Source: JAKGBX01 sp965366835 | GTDB taxonomy: Bacteria; Pseudomonadota; Alphaproteobacteria; Rhodobacterales; Rhodobacteraceae | Reading direction: 5' to 3' | DNA length: 64,000 bases | Assembly: GCA_965366835.1 (NCBI GenBank) | Contig: CBDUGF010000001.1 | Coordinates: 17,570-81,569 of the forward strand | Shown: piece by piece, positions 43,477 to 51,667 of the stretch | How the letters are laid out: the number at the start of each line of letters is the position of its first letter | Numbering within the stretch: position 1 is the stretch's first letter | The notes under the pieces: generated by a model | Told to the model about the DNA's origin: nothing | Databases searched by the model: none | What the model saw: only the letters and a program-made list of their open reading frames with translations | Made by a program: the position numbers and the translations under genes

Positions 43477-45318
43477 CTACTGGAAGTTGGCCAGCACGGC
43501 GTTGATCGCGCTCTGATCCAGCGCCAGACCGGCGCGCGCCTGCACGTCGTTGACGAAATACTGGTAGAGATCCTGGGCCTGGGCGTTGGCGGCCTGTTCG
43601 CTCAGCGCGGCGCGCGCGGCGGCGACTTCGGGATTGCTCTCGTCGGGCGCATGAACCGCATCGAGCCGGGCGATGAGGGCGCCGCCGGGGGCCGCGAACA
43701 CCCGCGCCTCGCCCGAGCCCATCCTGAACACGCCGGCGAGGAAGCTCTGCGGCGTGCCGGCGATGAAATCGGTGCGGGTGATGTCGCGCTCTTCGGTGAC
43801 CGTGAGCCCGAGCGCCGCCATGTCGGCCTCGGGCGTGATCTGGGGCAGCAGCGCCTCGGCCTGGGCCATCAGGCGGCTGGTGGTCTCGGCCTCGCGCCAG
43901 GCGGCTTCGACATCGCTGCGGATGGCGTCGAGCGGTTGCAGCTCGGGGGCCAGCAGCTCATCGAGGCGCAGCGCGAAGATGCCGCCATCCTCGAGCGCGA
44001 TCACCGAAGGGAAATCATCGCCCGTGACCTTGGCGGCCTCTTCCTGGAAGGCGGCATAGCCGGCGACATCTTCGGAGCTTTCGGCGGTCCAGTCGAGCTG
44101 GCCGAGCTGAAGATCGGTCTCGGCGGCGATCTCTTCCAGCGTGGCGCCGCCGGCGAGCAGATCTTCGATCTGGCCGTGCATCTGGTCGATCAGGCGGCGG
44201 GCGCGATCGACGGCGAGCTCTTCGTTGAGCTGTTCGCGGGCCTCTTCGAAGCTGACGGTGCGGGCGGCGAGCACGCCGTTGATGCGAAACAGCGCCGGGC
44301 CGAGATCGCTCTGGAACGGGCCGATGACACCGCCGGGATCGGCGGAAAACACCGGCGCACCGGCGGCACCGAGATCGGATTGGACGACATCGCCCATGTC
44401 GATATCGCTGAGCGCCAGACCACGCGCGGCGACGATATCCTCGAAGCTCTTGTCGCCCGCCGCGATGGCGGATCTGGCGGCCTCGGCGGCGGCCTGATCG
44501 GGGAAGACCAGCCGTTCGACCAGGCGGCGTTCGGGCTGATCGAATTCGGCGCCGCGGGCGTCATATTCCCGCTTCAGGATGGTATCGTCGATCTCGACCT
44601 GATCGAGGATCATGTCGGGGGTGAGCCAGGCATAGGTGAGGCGCTTGCGCTCGGGCAGGGTGAACTCTGCGGCGTTGTCGCGGTGAAACGCGGCGAGGGT
44701 TTCGGTGTCGGGCACGGGCAGCGGCTCGGCCAGGTCGTCTTCGCCGAGCGCGGCCCAGGAAAAATCGCGCCGTTCGGCCAGAAAGCTGACCAGGGTGTCG
44801 GCATAGGTGCTGCTCGGGATCATGCCGGCAAGCACGGCCTGCTGCAAAAGCCCGCTGGCCAGATCGTCGCGCAGGCTCTGCTCGAAGGCCGCCTCGGATT
44901 GATTGGTGCGGTCGAGATAGAACTGATAGCCCTCGCGGTCGAACTCTCCATCGAGGCCGCGGAAGCCCTGGATCTGAAACAGCGCATCGCGCAGGTTCTC
45001 GTCGCCCGCGGAAATGCCGAGCCGGGCGGCTTCGTGATCGATGGCGGTATTGGCGATCAGCCGGGCCAGCGCAATCTGATCGAGCTGCAGCGCGCGGGCG
45101 ACGGAGAACGGGATCGGCTGGCCCATGTTGGCCTCCTGGGCGCGAATTTCGTCCTGCACGGCGCGGGCATAGGCGCTGACCGTGATGTCGCGATCGCCGA
45201 CCGAGCCGATGGTGCGCAGATTGCCCGAGAGATTGGTGACGCCGAAGCCGCCAAGGCCCAGGATCAGGAGCGCCATGAGTATCCAGACGAGTGTTTTCGA
45301 GGTGCTGCCGCGTGCCAT
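43477..45318 (-). CDS. PpiD/SurA-type membrane-anchored peptidyl-prolyl isomerase
   Basis: Predicted periplasmic folding factor anchored in the inner membrane. The 613-residue protein has one N-terminal transmembrane helix (about residues 10-30, LVWILMALLILGLGG) and a SurA-N-like helical domain (residues ~35-170). A PPIC-like parvulin domain follows in the middle (EYDARGAEFDQPERRLVERLVFPDQ onward), then a long helical C-terminal region. This is the PpiD architecture. It is cotranscribed with trpE, a linkage seen in related genomes but without obvious functional logic. Confidence 0.88.
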   Translation of the reverse strand: MARGSTSKTLVWILMALLILGLGGFGVTNLSGNLRTIGSVGDRDITVSAYARAVQDEIRAQEANMGQPIPFSVARALQLDQIALARLIANTAIDHEAARLGISAGDENLRDALFQIQGFRGLDGEFDREGYQFYLDRTNQSEAAFEQSLRDDLASGLLQQAVLAGMIPSSTYADTLVSFLAERRDFSWAALGEDDLAEPLPVPDTETLAAFHRDNAAEFTLPERKRLTYAWLTPDMILDQVEIDDTILKREYDARGAEFDQPERRLVERLVFPDQAAAEAARSAIAAGDKSFEDIVAARGLALSDIDMGDVVQSDLGAAGAPVFSADPGGVIGPFQSDLGPALFRINGVLAARTVSFEEAREQLNEELAVDRARRLIDQMHGQIEDLLAGGATLEEIAAETDLQLGQLDWTAESSEDVAGYAAFQEEAAKVTGDDFPSVIALEDGGIFALRLDELLAPELQPLDAIRSDVEAAWREAETTSRLMAQAEALLPQITPEADMAALGLTVTEERDITRTDFIAGTPQSFLAGVFRMGSGEARVFAAPGGALIARLDAVHAPDESNPEVAAARAALSEQAANAQAQDLYQYFVNDVQARAGLALDQSAINAVLANFQ

Positions 45319-45398
45319 GAAGCGCCTTTCGGGATCAGTTGGGATCAGGTCGGACGATGTCTATTGCCTGTCTGCGCAAGGGGCAAGGCCCGGAGGCG

Positions 45399-46574
45399 TC
45401 AGGGCGAGAGGTTTTCCAGCCGCGCGAACAGATCGGCGATGCCGGATGTGTCGATATTGGCGAAGGCGATGCGCAATTCGCGGCTGCCGGTGTCGTCGCC
45501 ATCGGGGTAGAACATGGTGCCCGGCAGCAAAAGAACGCCGGCCTCGCGCACCATGCGCGGCGCGAGATCGCCCGAAGCGATATCGAACGGGTGCGCGACA
45601 TAGGCGAAATAGGCGCCCGCGCCGCGCAGCCGCCAGCCCTTGTCGGCAAGGCGCGGAAAGCCGCTTTCGATGGCGGCGCGGCGCGACAGGATCTCGTCGC
45701 GCTCGCCGGCGAGCCACTGGCCGAGATTGCGCATGCCCCAGAGGGCGCCGTGCTGCGACGGCTGGTTCGGGCAGATGGTGACGGTGTCGAGGAACTTCTC
45801 GGCCTCGGCGAGCCGCGCCCTGGAGGTGAGCATCGCGCCGAGCCGATGCCCGGTGAGGCGATAGGCCTTGGAGAAGGAATAGAGCTGGATCAGCGTCTTG
45901 TCCCAGTCGGGATCGGTAAAGAGATCATGCGGCGCGCCGGAGCGGGAATGAAAATCGCGGTAGGTTTCATCGACGATGAGCGCGATGCCGGCCTGTTGCG
46001 CCAGCTCGTAGAAGGCGCGCAGCAGCGCCGGAGGATATTCGACACCGCCGGGATTGTTCGGGGTGACCAGAACGATGGCGCGGCTTCGCGGCGTGATCAG
46101 GGCGCGCGCCGCCTCCGGGTCGGGCATCAAAGCGGCATCGGTGGCCAGCGGCACGGCGCGCACGCCGGTCATGTCGCACCACATCTTGTGGTTGAAATAC
46201 CATGGCGTCGGGATGATCACCTCGTCGCCTTCGCCGGTCAGCAGCATCAGCGCGGCGGCGAAGGCCTGGTTGCAGCCCGAGGTGATGCCGACCTGGTCGT
46301 CGCGCACCGGCCCGCCATAAAGGCCGCGAGCCTGCTCGGCCACCGCGTCGCGCAGGGCCGGCAGGCCCAGCACCGGCCCGTAGAAATGCGCCGCCGGATC
46401 ATTGCGGATCACCTCGGCCATGGCCTCGCGCAGCCCCTCGGGCGGCGGCTCGACCGGGGCGGCCTGCGAGATGTTGATCAGCGGGCGTTCGGGCGGGAAG
46501 CTGACGCCGCTCAGCCAGCGCCGCGCCTCCATCACGGGAGAGGGAAAGGTGGCGGCGGTGTGTGTCATGGTCAT
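45399..46574 (-). CDS. Class I/II PLP-dependent aminotransferase
   Basis: Fold-type I aminotransferase of 391 residues; amino acid specificity unknown. Seen motifs: ISQAAPVEPPPEGLREAM, the cofactor loop GCNQAFAAAL, VTPNNPGGVEYPP with the ring-stacking Asn, DETYRDF with the pyridine-binding Asp, and SFSKAYRLTGHRLGA with the Schiff-base Lys and phosphate-binding Arg. The Arg that binds the substrate alpha-carboxylate sits in SRELRIAFAN. Two ATG codons (46574, 46568) are possible starts. It is flanked by 80 and 136 bases of noncoding DNA. Confidence 0.88.
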   Translation of the reverse strand: MTMTHTAATFPSPVMEARRWLSGVSFPPERPLINISQAAPVEPPPEGLREAMAEVIRNDPAAHFYGPVLGLPALRDAVAEQARGLYGGPVRDDQVGITSGCNQAFAAALMLLTGEGDEVIIPTPWYFNHKMWCDMTGVRAVPLATDAALMPDPEAARALITPRSRAIVLVTPNNPGGVEYPPALLRAFYELAQQAGIALIVDETYRDFHSRSGAPHDLFTDPDWDKTLIQLYSFSKAYRLTGHRLGAMLTSRARLAEAEKFLDTVTICPNQPSQHGALWGMRNLGQWLAGERDEILSRRAAIESGFPRLADKGWRLRGAGAYFAYVAHPFDIASGDLAPRMVREAGVLLLPGTMFYPDGDDTGSRELRIAFANIDTSGIADLFARLENLSP

Positions 46575-46601
46575 GGGTCCGGTCTTTCCATTTACTGTCG
46601 G

Positions 46602-46684
46602 AGCCTCCGGCGGGGATATTTTCAGCGAGATGAAGAAACGGTGACAAGAGCTTCATCTTGCTTGAAATATCCCCCGCGGAGCGT
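46602..46684. repeat. Long inverted repeat with CGGGGATATT cores
   Basis: The left arm CCTCCGGCGGGGATATTTTC...GAGATGAAG (46604-46634) is mirrored by CTTCATCTTGCTTGAAATATCCCCCGCGGAG (46651-46681), about 31 bases per arm with a few mismatches and a ~16-base spacer. It lies between the gpt 3' end and the aminotransferase start. Both arms contain the repeat family seen at 35256-35333 and 50632-50690, here as two facing copies that could form a strong hairpin. Confidence 0.7.
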
Positions 46685-46710
46685 CCCATGGGAGGGGTCA
46701 GGCGCGGCGC

Positions 46711-47229
46711 TCAGTCGACGCCGCGATAGGGTTCGACATATTGCAGTGCCATGTCCCAGGGAAAGAAGATCCAGGTGTCCTGCGACACGGAGGTGATATA
46801 GGTATCCGCCATCTTCTCGCCCTCGGGCTTGGCATAGACACAGGCGAAATGCGCCTTCGGGTAGAGCTTGCGCACCAGCGCCAGGGTCTTGCCGGAGTCG
46901 ACCAGATCATCGACCACCAGAATACCGGTGCCATCGCCCATCATCTCGCGGTCGGGTGATTTCAGCACTTCGGCATCGCGGCGCTGATCGGCCTTGCCGC
47001 CGCCGGAATGGTAGGATTTGACCGAGATCGTATCGACCGTGCGGATGTCGAGCTCGCGCGCCACGATCATCGCCGGGGCCATGCCGCCGCGGGTGATGGC
47101 GACAACCGCTTTCCAGGCGCCATCGTCGGGGCCGTGGCCGTCGAGCCGCCAGGCCAGGGCGCGGGCGTCGCGGTGCAACTGGTCCCAGCTGACGTGGAAG
47201 CCTTTTTCGTGGGGCAGACGTTCGGTCAT
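46711..47229 (-). CDS. gpt: Xanthine phosphoribosyltransferase Gpt
   Basis: Purine salvage enzyme converting xanthine (and guanine) with PRPP to the nucleotide. The 172-residue protein has the Gpt N-terminal FHVSWDQLHRDARALAWRL, AVVAITRGGMAPA, and the PRPP loop ILVVDDLVDSGKTL. The C-terminal aromatic region TWIFFPWDMALQYVEPY is also present. ATG 47229 is chosen from the family N-terminus. It lies 13 bases after the LysE-type exporter gene on the same strand. Confidence 0.95.
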   Translation of the reverse strand: MTERLPHEKGFHVSWDQLHRDARALAWRLDGHGPDDGAWKAVVAITRGGMAPAMIVARELDIRTVDTISVKSYHSGGGKADQRRDAEVLKSPDREMMGDGTGILVVDDLVDSGKTLALVRKLYPKAHFACVYAKPEGEKMADTYITSVSQDTWIFFPWDMALQYVEPYRGVD

Positions 47230-47242
47230 GGCAGCATATCCT

Positions 47243-47851
47243 TCAGCGGTCGAGAAGCAGGCGCAGGCCGAGCGCGCCGAGCACGGCCGCGGCGATGCGG
47301 TCGAGCAATGGTTTGAGGCGCAGATAGCCATCGCGGGCCGGGCCTGTCGAGAGGGCGAGGGCAAAAAGGCTGTAGACGATCCCTTCGACCAGGAGGTGAT
47401 TGGCGGTGATAAGCGCCTTTTCGCCCGCCGACAGACCGGCGGGGAAGATCACGATCAGGACCGAGGCGGCGAACAGCACCGATTTCGGGTTGGCGAGATT
47501 GACGCTGAGCCCGGTGAGAAAGGCGCGGCGGCGCGCCGTCGGCGCGGCGGCGCCGGTGAGCGGCGTGCGCGCGTCGCGCCAGAGCCGCACGGCGATCCAC
47601 ATCAGATAGAGCGCGCCGGCGATCTTCATCGCCATGTAGGCCCAGGGAAACAGCGCGAAGAGCGCATCGAGCCCGAGCAGCGCCATGAGGGTCCAGGCGG
47701 CGGCCATTGTGCCGAGGCCGAGCCCGGTGGCGATTCCATGGGCGCGCCCGCCGCTGAGGGTGGCGCGGAGCGCCAGCAGCATCGCCGGGCCGGGCGCTGC
47801 CATGGCGGCGAGCAGCGTCAGGTTGAAGGCGATGAGGTGGGCAGGCTCCAT
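47243..47851 (-). CDS. LysE/RhtB family amino acid exporter
   Basis: Predicted inner membrane exporter of amino acids or derivatives. The 202-residue protein has about six hydrophobic helices and the LysE-family pattern: HLIAFNLTLLAAMAAPGPAMLLALRATLSGGRAHG near the N-terminus (the PGP motif) and FLTGLSVNLANPKSVLFAASV in the centre. Substrate cannot be assigned. It lies between fabI and gpt on the minus strand with gaps of 9 and 13 bases, so the three are likely cotranscribed. Confidence 0.9.
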   Translation of the reverse strand: MEPAHLIAFNLTLLAAMAAPGPAMLLALRATLSGGRAHGIATGLGLGTMAAAWTLMALLGLDALFALFPWAYMAMKIAGALYLMWIAVRLWRDARTPLTGAAAPTARRRAFLTGLSVNLANPKSVLFAASVLIVIFPAGLSAGEKALITANHLLVEGIVYSLFALALSTGPARDGYLRLKPLLDRIAAAVLGALGLRLLLDR

Positions 47852-47860
47852 CGGCGCCGC

Positions 47861-48667
47861 TCAGCTCTTGTCGATATCCGGCGCGTCGACCGCCTTCATG
47901 CCGACGATGTGATAGCCGGCATCGACATGCAGGTTTTCGCCGGTGGTGCCGGAGGCGAGATCCGACAGCAGGTAGAGCGCGGATTTGCCGACATCGTCGA
48001 TCGTCACGTTGCGGCGCAGCGGCGAATTGAGCTCGTTCCATTTCAGGATATAGCGGAAATCGCCGATCCCCGAGGCGGCCAGCGTCTTGATCGGGCCGGC
48101 CGAGATGGCGTTGACGCGGATACCGTCCTTGCCCAGATCCTCGGCGAGGTATTTGACCGAGGCTTCCAGCGCCGCCTTGGCCACGCCCATCACGTTGTAA
48201 TGCGGCATCACCTGCTCGGCGCCGTAATAGGTCAGCGTGAGGGCAGAGCCACCTTCGCCCATCAGCTTCTCGGCGCGCTGCATCACCGCGGTGAAGGAAT
48301 AGACCGAGACGTCCATCGTCATCAGGAAGTTGTTCTTGGAGGTATCGACATAGCGGCCGCGCAGCTCGTTCTTGTCGGAGAAGCCGATGGCGTGGACGAT
48401 GAAGTCGAGCTTGCCCCATTTCGCCTCGATCTCGGCGAAGGCGGCGTCGATCGAGGCCGGGTCGGAGACGTCGCAATCGATCAGCGTGTTTACGCCGAGT
48501 TGTGCGGCCAGGGGCGCGACGCGCTTCTTGAACGCATCGCCCATGTAGGAGAAGGCCAGCTCGGCGCCGGCGTCGGCACAGGCGCGGGCGATGCCCCAGG
48601 CAATCGATTTGTCATTCGCCAGCCCCATGATGAGCCCGCGTTTGCCTGCCATAAGGTTGTTCGACAT
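47861..48667 (-). CDS. fabI: Enoyl-[ACP] reductase FabI
   Basis: NADH-dependent reductase of the last step in fatty acid elongation and a known triclosan target. The 268-residue SDR protein has the FabI-type cofactor region GLANDKSIAWGIARA, the DCDVSDP turn, FIVHAIGFSDKNEL, and the catalytic Tyr-x6-Lys in HYNVMGVAKAALE. The ISAGPIKTLAASGI loop follows. ATG 48667 is set by the conserved N-terminus. It is divergent from pdxH, with a 151-base shared upstream region. Confidence 0.96.
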   Translation of the reverse strand: MSNNLMAGKRGLIMGLANDKSIAWGIARACADAGAELAFSYMGDAFKKRVAPLAAQLGVNTLIDCDVSDPASIDAAFAEIEAKWGKLDFIVHAIGFSDKNELRGRYVDTSKNNFLMTMDVSVYSFTAVMQRAEKLMGEGGSALTLTYYGAEQVMPHYNVMGVAKAALEASVKYLAEDLGKDGIRVNAISAGPIKTLAASGIGDFRYILKWNELNSPLRRNVTIDDVGKSALYLLSDLASGTTGENLHVDAGYHIVGMKAVDAPDIDKS

Positions 48668-48818
48668 CTGTCCCCCATCCGTGCCGGTTTGGCACAATTA
48701 TGCTGTTTGAATTCTTTAGGCGATTGAATAGGGTGCATCAAGGGCGAGCGGCAGGGGGCCTGACCGGGCTGCGGACGGTGAGCCGGAAATTGCCCTTTGA
48801 ATTGCGGAGTTGGGCGGC

Positions 48819-49424
48819 GTGACGGACAGAAGTGGAATTTTCGCCGGTGACGATCCGTTTGCGATCGCGCAGACCTGGCTGGAAGCGGCCGAGACCTCCG
48901 AGCCCAACGACCCCAACGCCATTGCCCTGGCCACGGTGGATGGCGATGGTCTGCCCAATGTGCGCATGGTGCTGCTGAAGGAGATCGAGCCGGCCGCCTT
49001 CGTGTTCTATACCAATTACGGCAGCGCCAAGGCCCGCGAGATCGAGACCGGCGGCAAGGCGGCATTCGTGCTGCACTGGAAGAGCCTCAGGCGCCAGATC
49101 AGGGTGCGCGGGCTGGTCGAGCGCGAGGAAGGGCCACAGGCCGATGCCTATTTCGCGTCACGCTCGCTGAAAAGCCGGCTCGGAGCCTGGGCCTCGGCGC
49201 AGTCGCAGCCGTTGAGCTCGCGCGCGGCGCTGGTGGCGGAGGTGGCAAAGGTTACCGCGCGGGAAGGTCCAAACCCGAAGCGGCCACCGTTCTGGGGCGG
49301 CTACAGGATCACGCCGCTGGAGATCGAATTCTGGGCCGACGGGACGTTTCGCCTGCATGACAGGTTCCGCTGGCGCCGGGCAAAGGTGGGGGAAAACTGG
49401 GAGATTTTACGGCTAAATCCTTGA
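48819..49424 (+). CDS. pdxH: Pyridoxamine 5'-phosphate oxidase PdxH
   Basis: FMN-dependent oxidase forming pyridoxal phosphate from pyridoxine or pyridoxamine phosphate. The 201-residue protein has ATVDGDGLPNVRMVLLKEI (FMN phosphate contacts), FYTNYGSAKAREI, LHWKSLRRQIRVRG and the C-terminal WGGYRITPLEIEFW plus LHDRFRWRR that bind PLP. GTG 48819 is preferred because GCGGAG lies ten bases upstream; a TTG at 48810 is too close to it. Confidence 0.95.
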   Translation: MTDRSGIFAGDDPFAIAQTWLEAAETSEPNDPNAIALATVDGDGLPNVRMVLLKEIEPAAFVFYTNYGSAKAREIETGGKAAFVLHWKSLRRQIRVRGLVEREEGPQADAYFASRSLKSRLGAWASAQSQPLSSRAALVAEVAKVTAREGPNPKRPPFWGGYRITPLEIEFWADGTFRLHDRFRWRRAKVGENWEILRLNP

Positions 49425-49539
49425 ATTTCATGCGTCACGAAACGCAAGCAATTGATTGCATATGGTTTTTTCCCCTTGAAACTAGGCGTTCCATTGCGCA
49501 TGACAGTGATTGTGGGGATGGAAGTAATGGACACTGAAT

Positions 49540-50076
49540 TTGGAACAGGATGCGCAAGGCACCCGTGAAGTGTCCGGTCAGGTAAAGTGGTTTGATCCCG
49601 TCAAGGGGTTTGGGTTCGTGGTAGCCGATGAAGGCGGACCGGACATTTTGCTGCACGCAAACGTTTTACGCAATTTCGGGCAAAGCTCGGTTGCGGACGG
49701 AGCGCGCGTGCGCATTGTGGTGCAGGAGACCGACCGCGGCGTTCAGGCCGTGGAGGTGCTCAAGATCGAACCGCCGGAAGGCTCGGGCACCGCGCCGCTG
49801 GCCGATTTCGCCGATATCGACCCTGAAATCATTCGCGCCGCGCCGCTGGAACCGGCGCGGGTGAAGTGGTTCGACAAGGGCAAGGGCTTTGGCTTCGCCA
49901 ATGTGTTTGGCCGCGAGGAGGATGTGTTCGTGCATATCGAGGTGCTGAGGCGCTCGGGCTTTGCCGAGTTGCAGCCCGGCGAGGCACTGGCGATCCGGGT
50001 GATCGACGGCAAGCGCGGGCGCATGGCCACCGAAGTCTGCGCCTGGGAGAGCGCGCTGACGGAAACCAAAAGGTGA
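49540..50076 (+). CDS. Double cold-shock-domain protein (TTG start)
   Basis: Nucleic-acid-binding protein of 178 residues with two cold-shock domains. Domain 1 (about residues 12-72) has GQVKWFDPVKGFGFVV and HANVL; domain 2 (about 105-168) has ARVKWFDKGKGFGFANV and DVFVHIEVL. Each carries the RNP1-type KGFGF motif. Single-domain Csp proteins are ~70 residues, so this is a duplicated architecture. No ATG or GTG lies in frame at the N-terminus, so TTG 49540 is proposed; GTG 49570 would trim ten residues. An out-of-frame ATG at 49527 opens a 13-codon ORF overlapping the start. Confidence 0.88.
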   Translation: MEQDAQGTREVSGQVKWFDPVKGFGFVVADEGGPDILLHANVLRNFGQSSVADGARVRIVVQETDRGVQAVEVLKIEPPEGSGTAPLADFADIDPEIIRAAPLEPARVKWFDKGKGFGFANVFGREEDVFVHIEVLRRSGFAELQPGEALAIRVIDGKRGRMATEVCAWESALTETKR

Positions 50077-50080
50077 TCGC

Positions 50081-50569
50081 ATGAGGGCTGCTGCCGGGCA
50101 GGCGCGACATCTGCTCTGGGCGCTGGCGCTGCTGTTGGCCGGTGCGGCGGCGGCTTCGGCCGGCGCTTGCCGCGACGACACGGTGTTTCTGCGCGGCGAC
50201 TGGGGCATGGCGCGATTTGGTGTCGAAGTTGTCGATACGGCGCAGAGCCGTGCCCGCGGGTTGATGCATCGCGAGAGCCTGCCGCGCAGTTCCGGGATGC
50301 TGTTTGTCTATCAGAAGCCGACTTACGTTTCGTTCTGGATGAAGAACACGCTGATTCCGCTCGACATGATCTTTGTCGACGGGCGCGGTGTGGTGCAGCG
50401 GGTGCATCATCAGGCGGTGCCCGGCGATCTGACCCAGATTCCCGGCGGCCAGGGGATACTGGCGGTGCTGGAGATCAATGCCGGGCTGGCGCGCGCGATC
50501 GGTATCGCTGCGGGCAGCGAGATGCGCCACCCGGCCTTTGGCAGGGATGCGGCCTGGGCCTGTGAGTAG
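50081..50569 (+). CDS. DUF192 family secreted protein
   Basis: DUF192 protein of 162 residues, function unknown. It has a hydrophobic signal peptide (about residues 9-28, ending in ASAGAC) and the domain signature MARFGVEVVDTAQSRARGLMHRESLPRSSGMLF. VSFWMKNTLIPLDMIFVD and VLEINAG complete the fold. Expected in the periplasm, possibly lipid-anchored at the Cys after the signal. It starts four bases after the cold-shock gene stop. Confidence 0.88.
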   Translation: MRAAAGQARHLLWALALLLAGAAAASAGACRDDTVFLRGDWGMARFGVEVVDTAQSRARGLMHRESLPRSSGMLFVYQKPTYVSFWMKNTLIPLDMIFVDGRGVVQRVHHQAVPGDLTQIPGGQGILAVLEINAGLARAIGIAAGSEMRHPAFGRDAAWACE

Positions 50570-50631
50570 GCCGCGCGGCTGATCCGGCGGAGCGCTGGCG
50601 CGCGCTGGCCGGTTTCGCTTCCGGGCCCCGA

Positions 50632-50690
50632 AAGGTTGGGGGGCCAGCCCCCCAAACCCCCCGGGATATTGCCGGTCAGAGGAAGATCAG
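50632..50690. repeat. CCGGGATATT-type intergenic repeat
   Basis: GGTTGGGGGGCC-AGCCCCCCAAACC forms a palindrome followed by CCCCGGGATATTGCC and CAGAGGAAGATCAGG. It matches the elements at 35256-35333 and 46602-46684 in layout: G-rich hairpin, CCGGGATATT core, AAGAT tail. It fills the gap between the convergent DUF192 and glk genes. Confidence 0.55.
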
Positions 50691-51589
50691 GGACGGCACT
50701 CTGCGAGGCAGAAGGCGGCGCCGTGCAGCGGGGCCGTGTCATCGGAGATCTGGCGCAGGGGGAAGGATGCAACCAACTCCGTGTAGGCGCCACGCGACTC
50801 ATAGGGCTGGCGGAAGTCGGGGCGCTCGAGATGGGCAAAGAGCGCGCGCCCGACCGAGCCAGCGAGATAGATGCCGCCAAGGGGCAGGTGGGTCAGCGCC
50901 AGCGAGCCGAGCGTGGCGCCGAGAACCCGCAGGGCCAAGGCGAGGCTGGCGTCGGTGCCGGGCGCGGCGGAAGTGATTTCCTGCGCCGTTCGGGTTTCGC
51001 CGGTGAGCGCGTGATGGGCGCGTACGAGACCGGGGCCGGAGAGGATGGCTTCGACCATCGGCGCGCCGAAAGCGGCGGCGATTCTGGCCAGATACGGCGC
51101 GTCGGCCTTGGTGGTGAAGGGCAGCGTGGTGTAGCCGCATTCGGCGGCGGGGACGTGGATTTTTCCCGCGTGGGCGTGGGCCACGGCGGCGTTGAGGCCG
51201 GTGCCGATGGCCAGCACCAGCCGGCTCTGGCTGAGCGGGCTGCCGGCGATGGCGGGCACGGCGAGGGCAAAGCCCATGGCCTGAAGATCGTTGAGCAGGA
51301 TGATCCGGCGGCAGCCGGTGAGGCGGGTGAGGTCTGATCTGGTGATGTGCCAGGGGCGGTTGGTCAGACTGACGGCGTCGCCCTGCACCGCGCCGGCGGC
51401 GGCGAGGCAGAGCCCGGCGGGGCGCGCGCCGGTGTCGCCGAGATAGAGGCGGAGCAGATCGGCGAAATCGCTGTGATCGTCGTTGTCGAAACGGCGCAGC
51501 GTATCGCCGCGCAGCGCGCCGTTCTCGGCCAGGGCGAGGCGGCTATGGGTGCCGCCGATATCGGCGACGAGGGCGAGGGCGGGTGTCAT
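50687..51589 (-). CDS. glk: Glucokinase
   Basis: ATP-dependent glucokinase of the ROK/hexokinase superfamily bacterial Glk group. The 300-residue protein begins LALVADIGGTHSRLALAE (phosphate-1 loop), has LCLAAAGAVQGD, LLNDLQAMGFALA, AIGTGLNAAV (phosphate 2) and an adenosine motif IYLAGSVGRAL. It catalyses glucose to glucose-6-phosphate for the Entner-Doudoroff route typical of this group, though no other sugar genes are next to it. Confidence 0.9.
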   Translation of the reverse strand: MTPALALVADIGGTHSRLALAENGALRGDTLRRFDNDDHSDFADLLRLYLGDTGARPAGLCLAAAGAVQGDAVSLTNRPWHITRSDLTRLTGCRRIILLNDLQAMGFALAVPAIAGSPLSQSRLVLAIGTGLNAAVAHAHAGKIHVPAAECGYTTLPFTTKADAPYLARIAAAFGAPMVEAILSGPGLVRAHHALTGETRTAQEITSAAPGTDASLALALRVLGATLGSLALTHLPLGGIYLAGSVGRALFAHLERPDFRQPYESRGAYTELVASFPLRQISDDTAPLHGAAFCLAECRP

Positions 51590-51615
51590 GCGGGGCAGGG
51601 TACTGCGCGGGCGCG

Positions 51616-51646
51616 AAAAGAAAACCCCGCCCGTAGGGGGGCGGGG
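51616..51646 (-). terminator. Intrinsic terminator after the methyltransferase gene
   Basis: On the minus strand CCCCGCCC-(CCCTAC)-GGGCGGGG forms an 8-bp stem followed by TTTTCTTTT (from plus-strand A runs at 51616-51624). It lies 22 bases past the stop of the pterin-binding methyltransferase gene and before glk. This is the best textbook terminator in the window. Confidence 0.85.
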
Positions 51647-51661
51647 CGGAAATATCCCGGC
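51645..51661. repeat. Short CCGGGATATT repeat core (minus orientation)
   Basis: On the minus strand the sequence reads CCGGGATATTTCCGCC, matching the core of the repeats at 35310, 46610 and 50661. It overlaps the distal base pairs of the terminator at 51616-51646, so repeat and terminator may be one unit here. Confidence 0.4.
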
Positions 51662-51667
51662 ATCGGG

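Noticed and set aside
41389..45510. Long plus-strand open frames over trpE and the ppiD-like gene
   Set aside because: Antisense shadows of strongly supported minus-strand genes.
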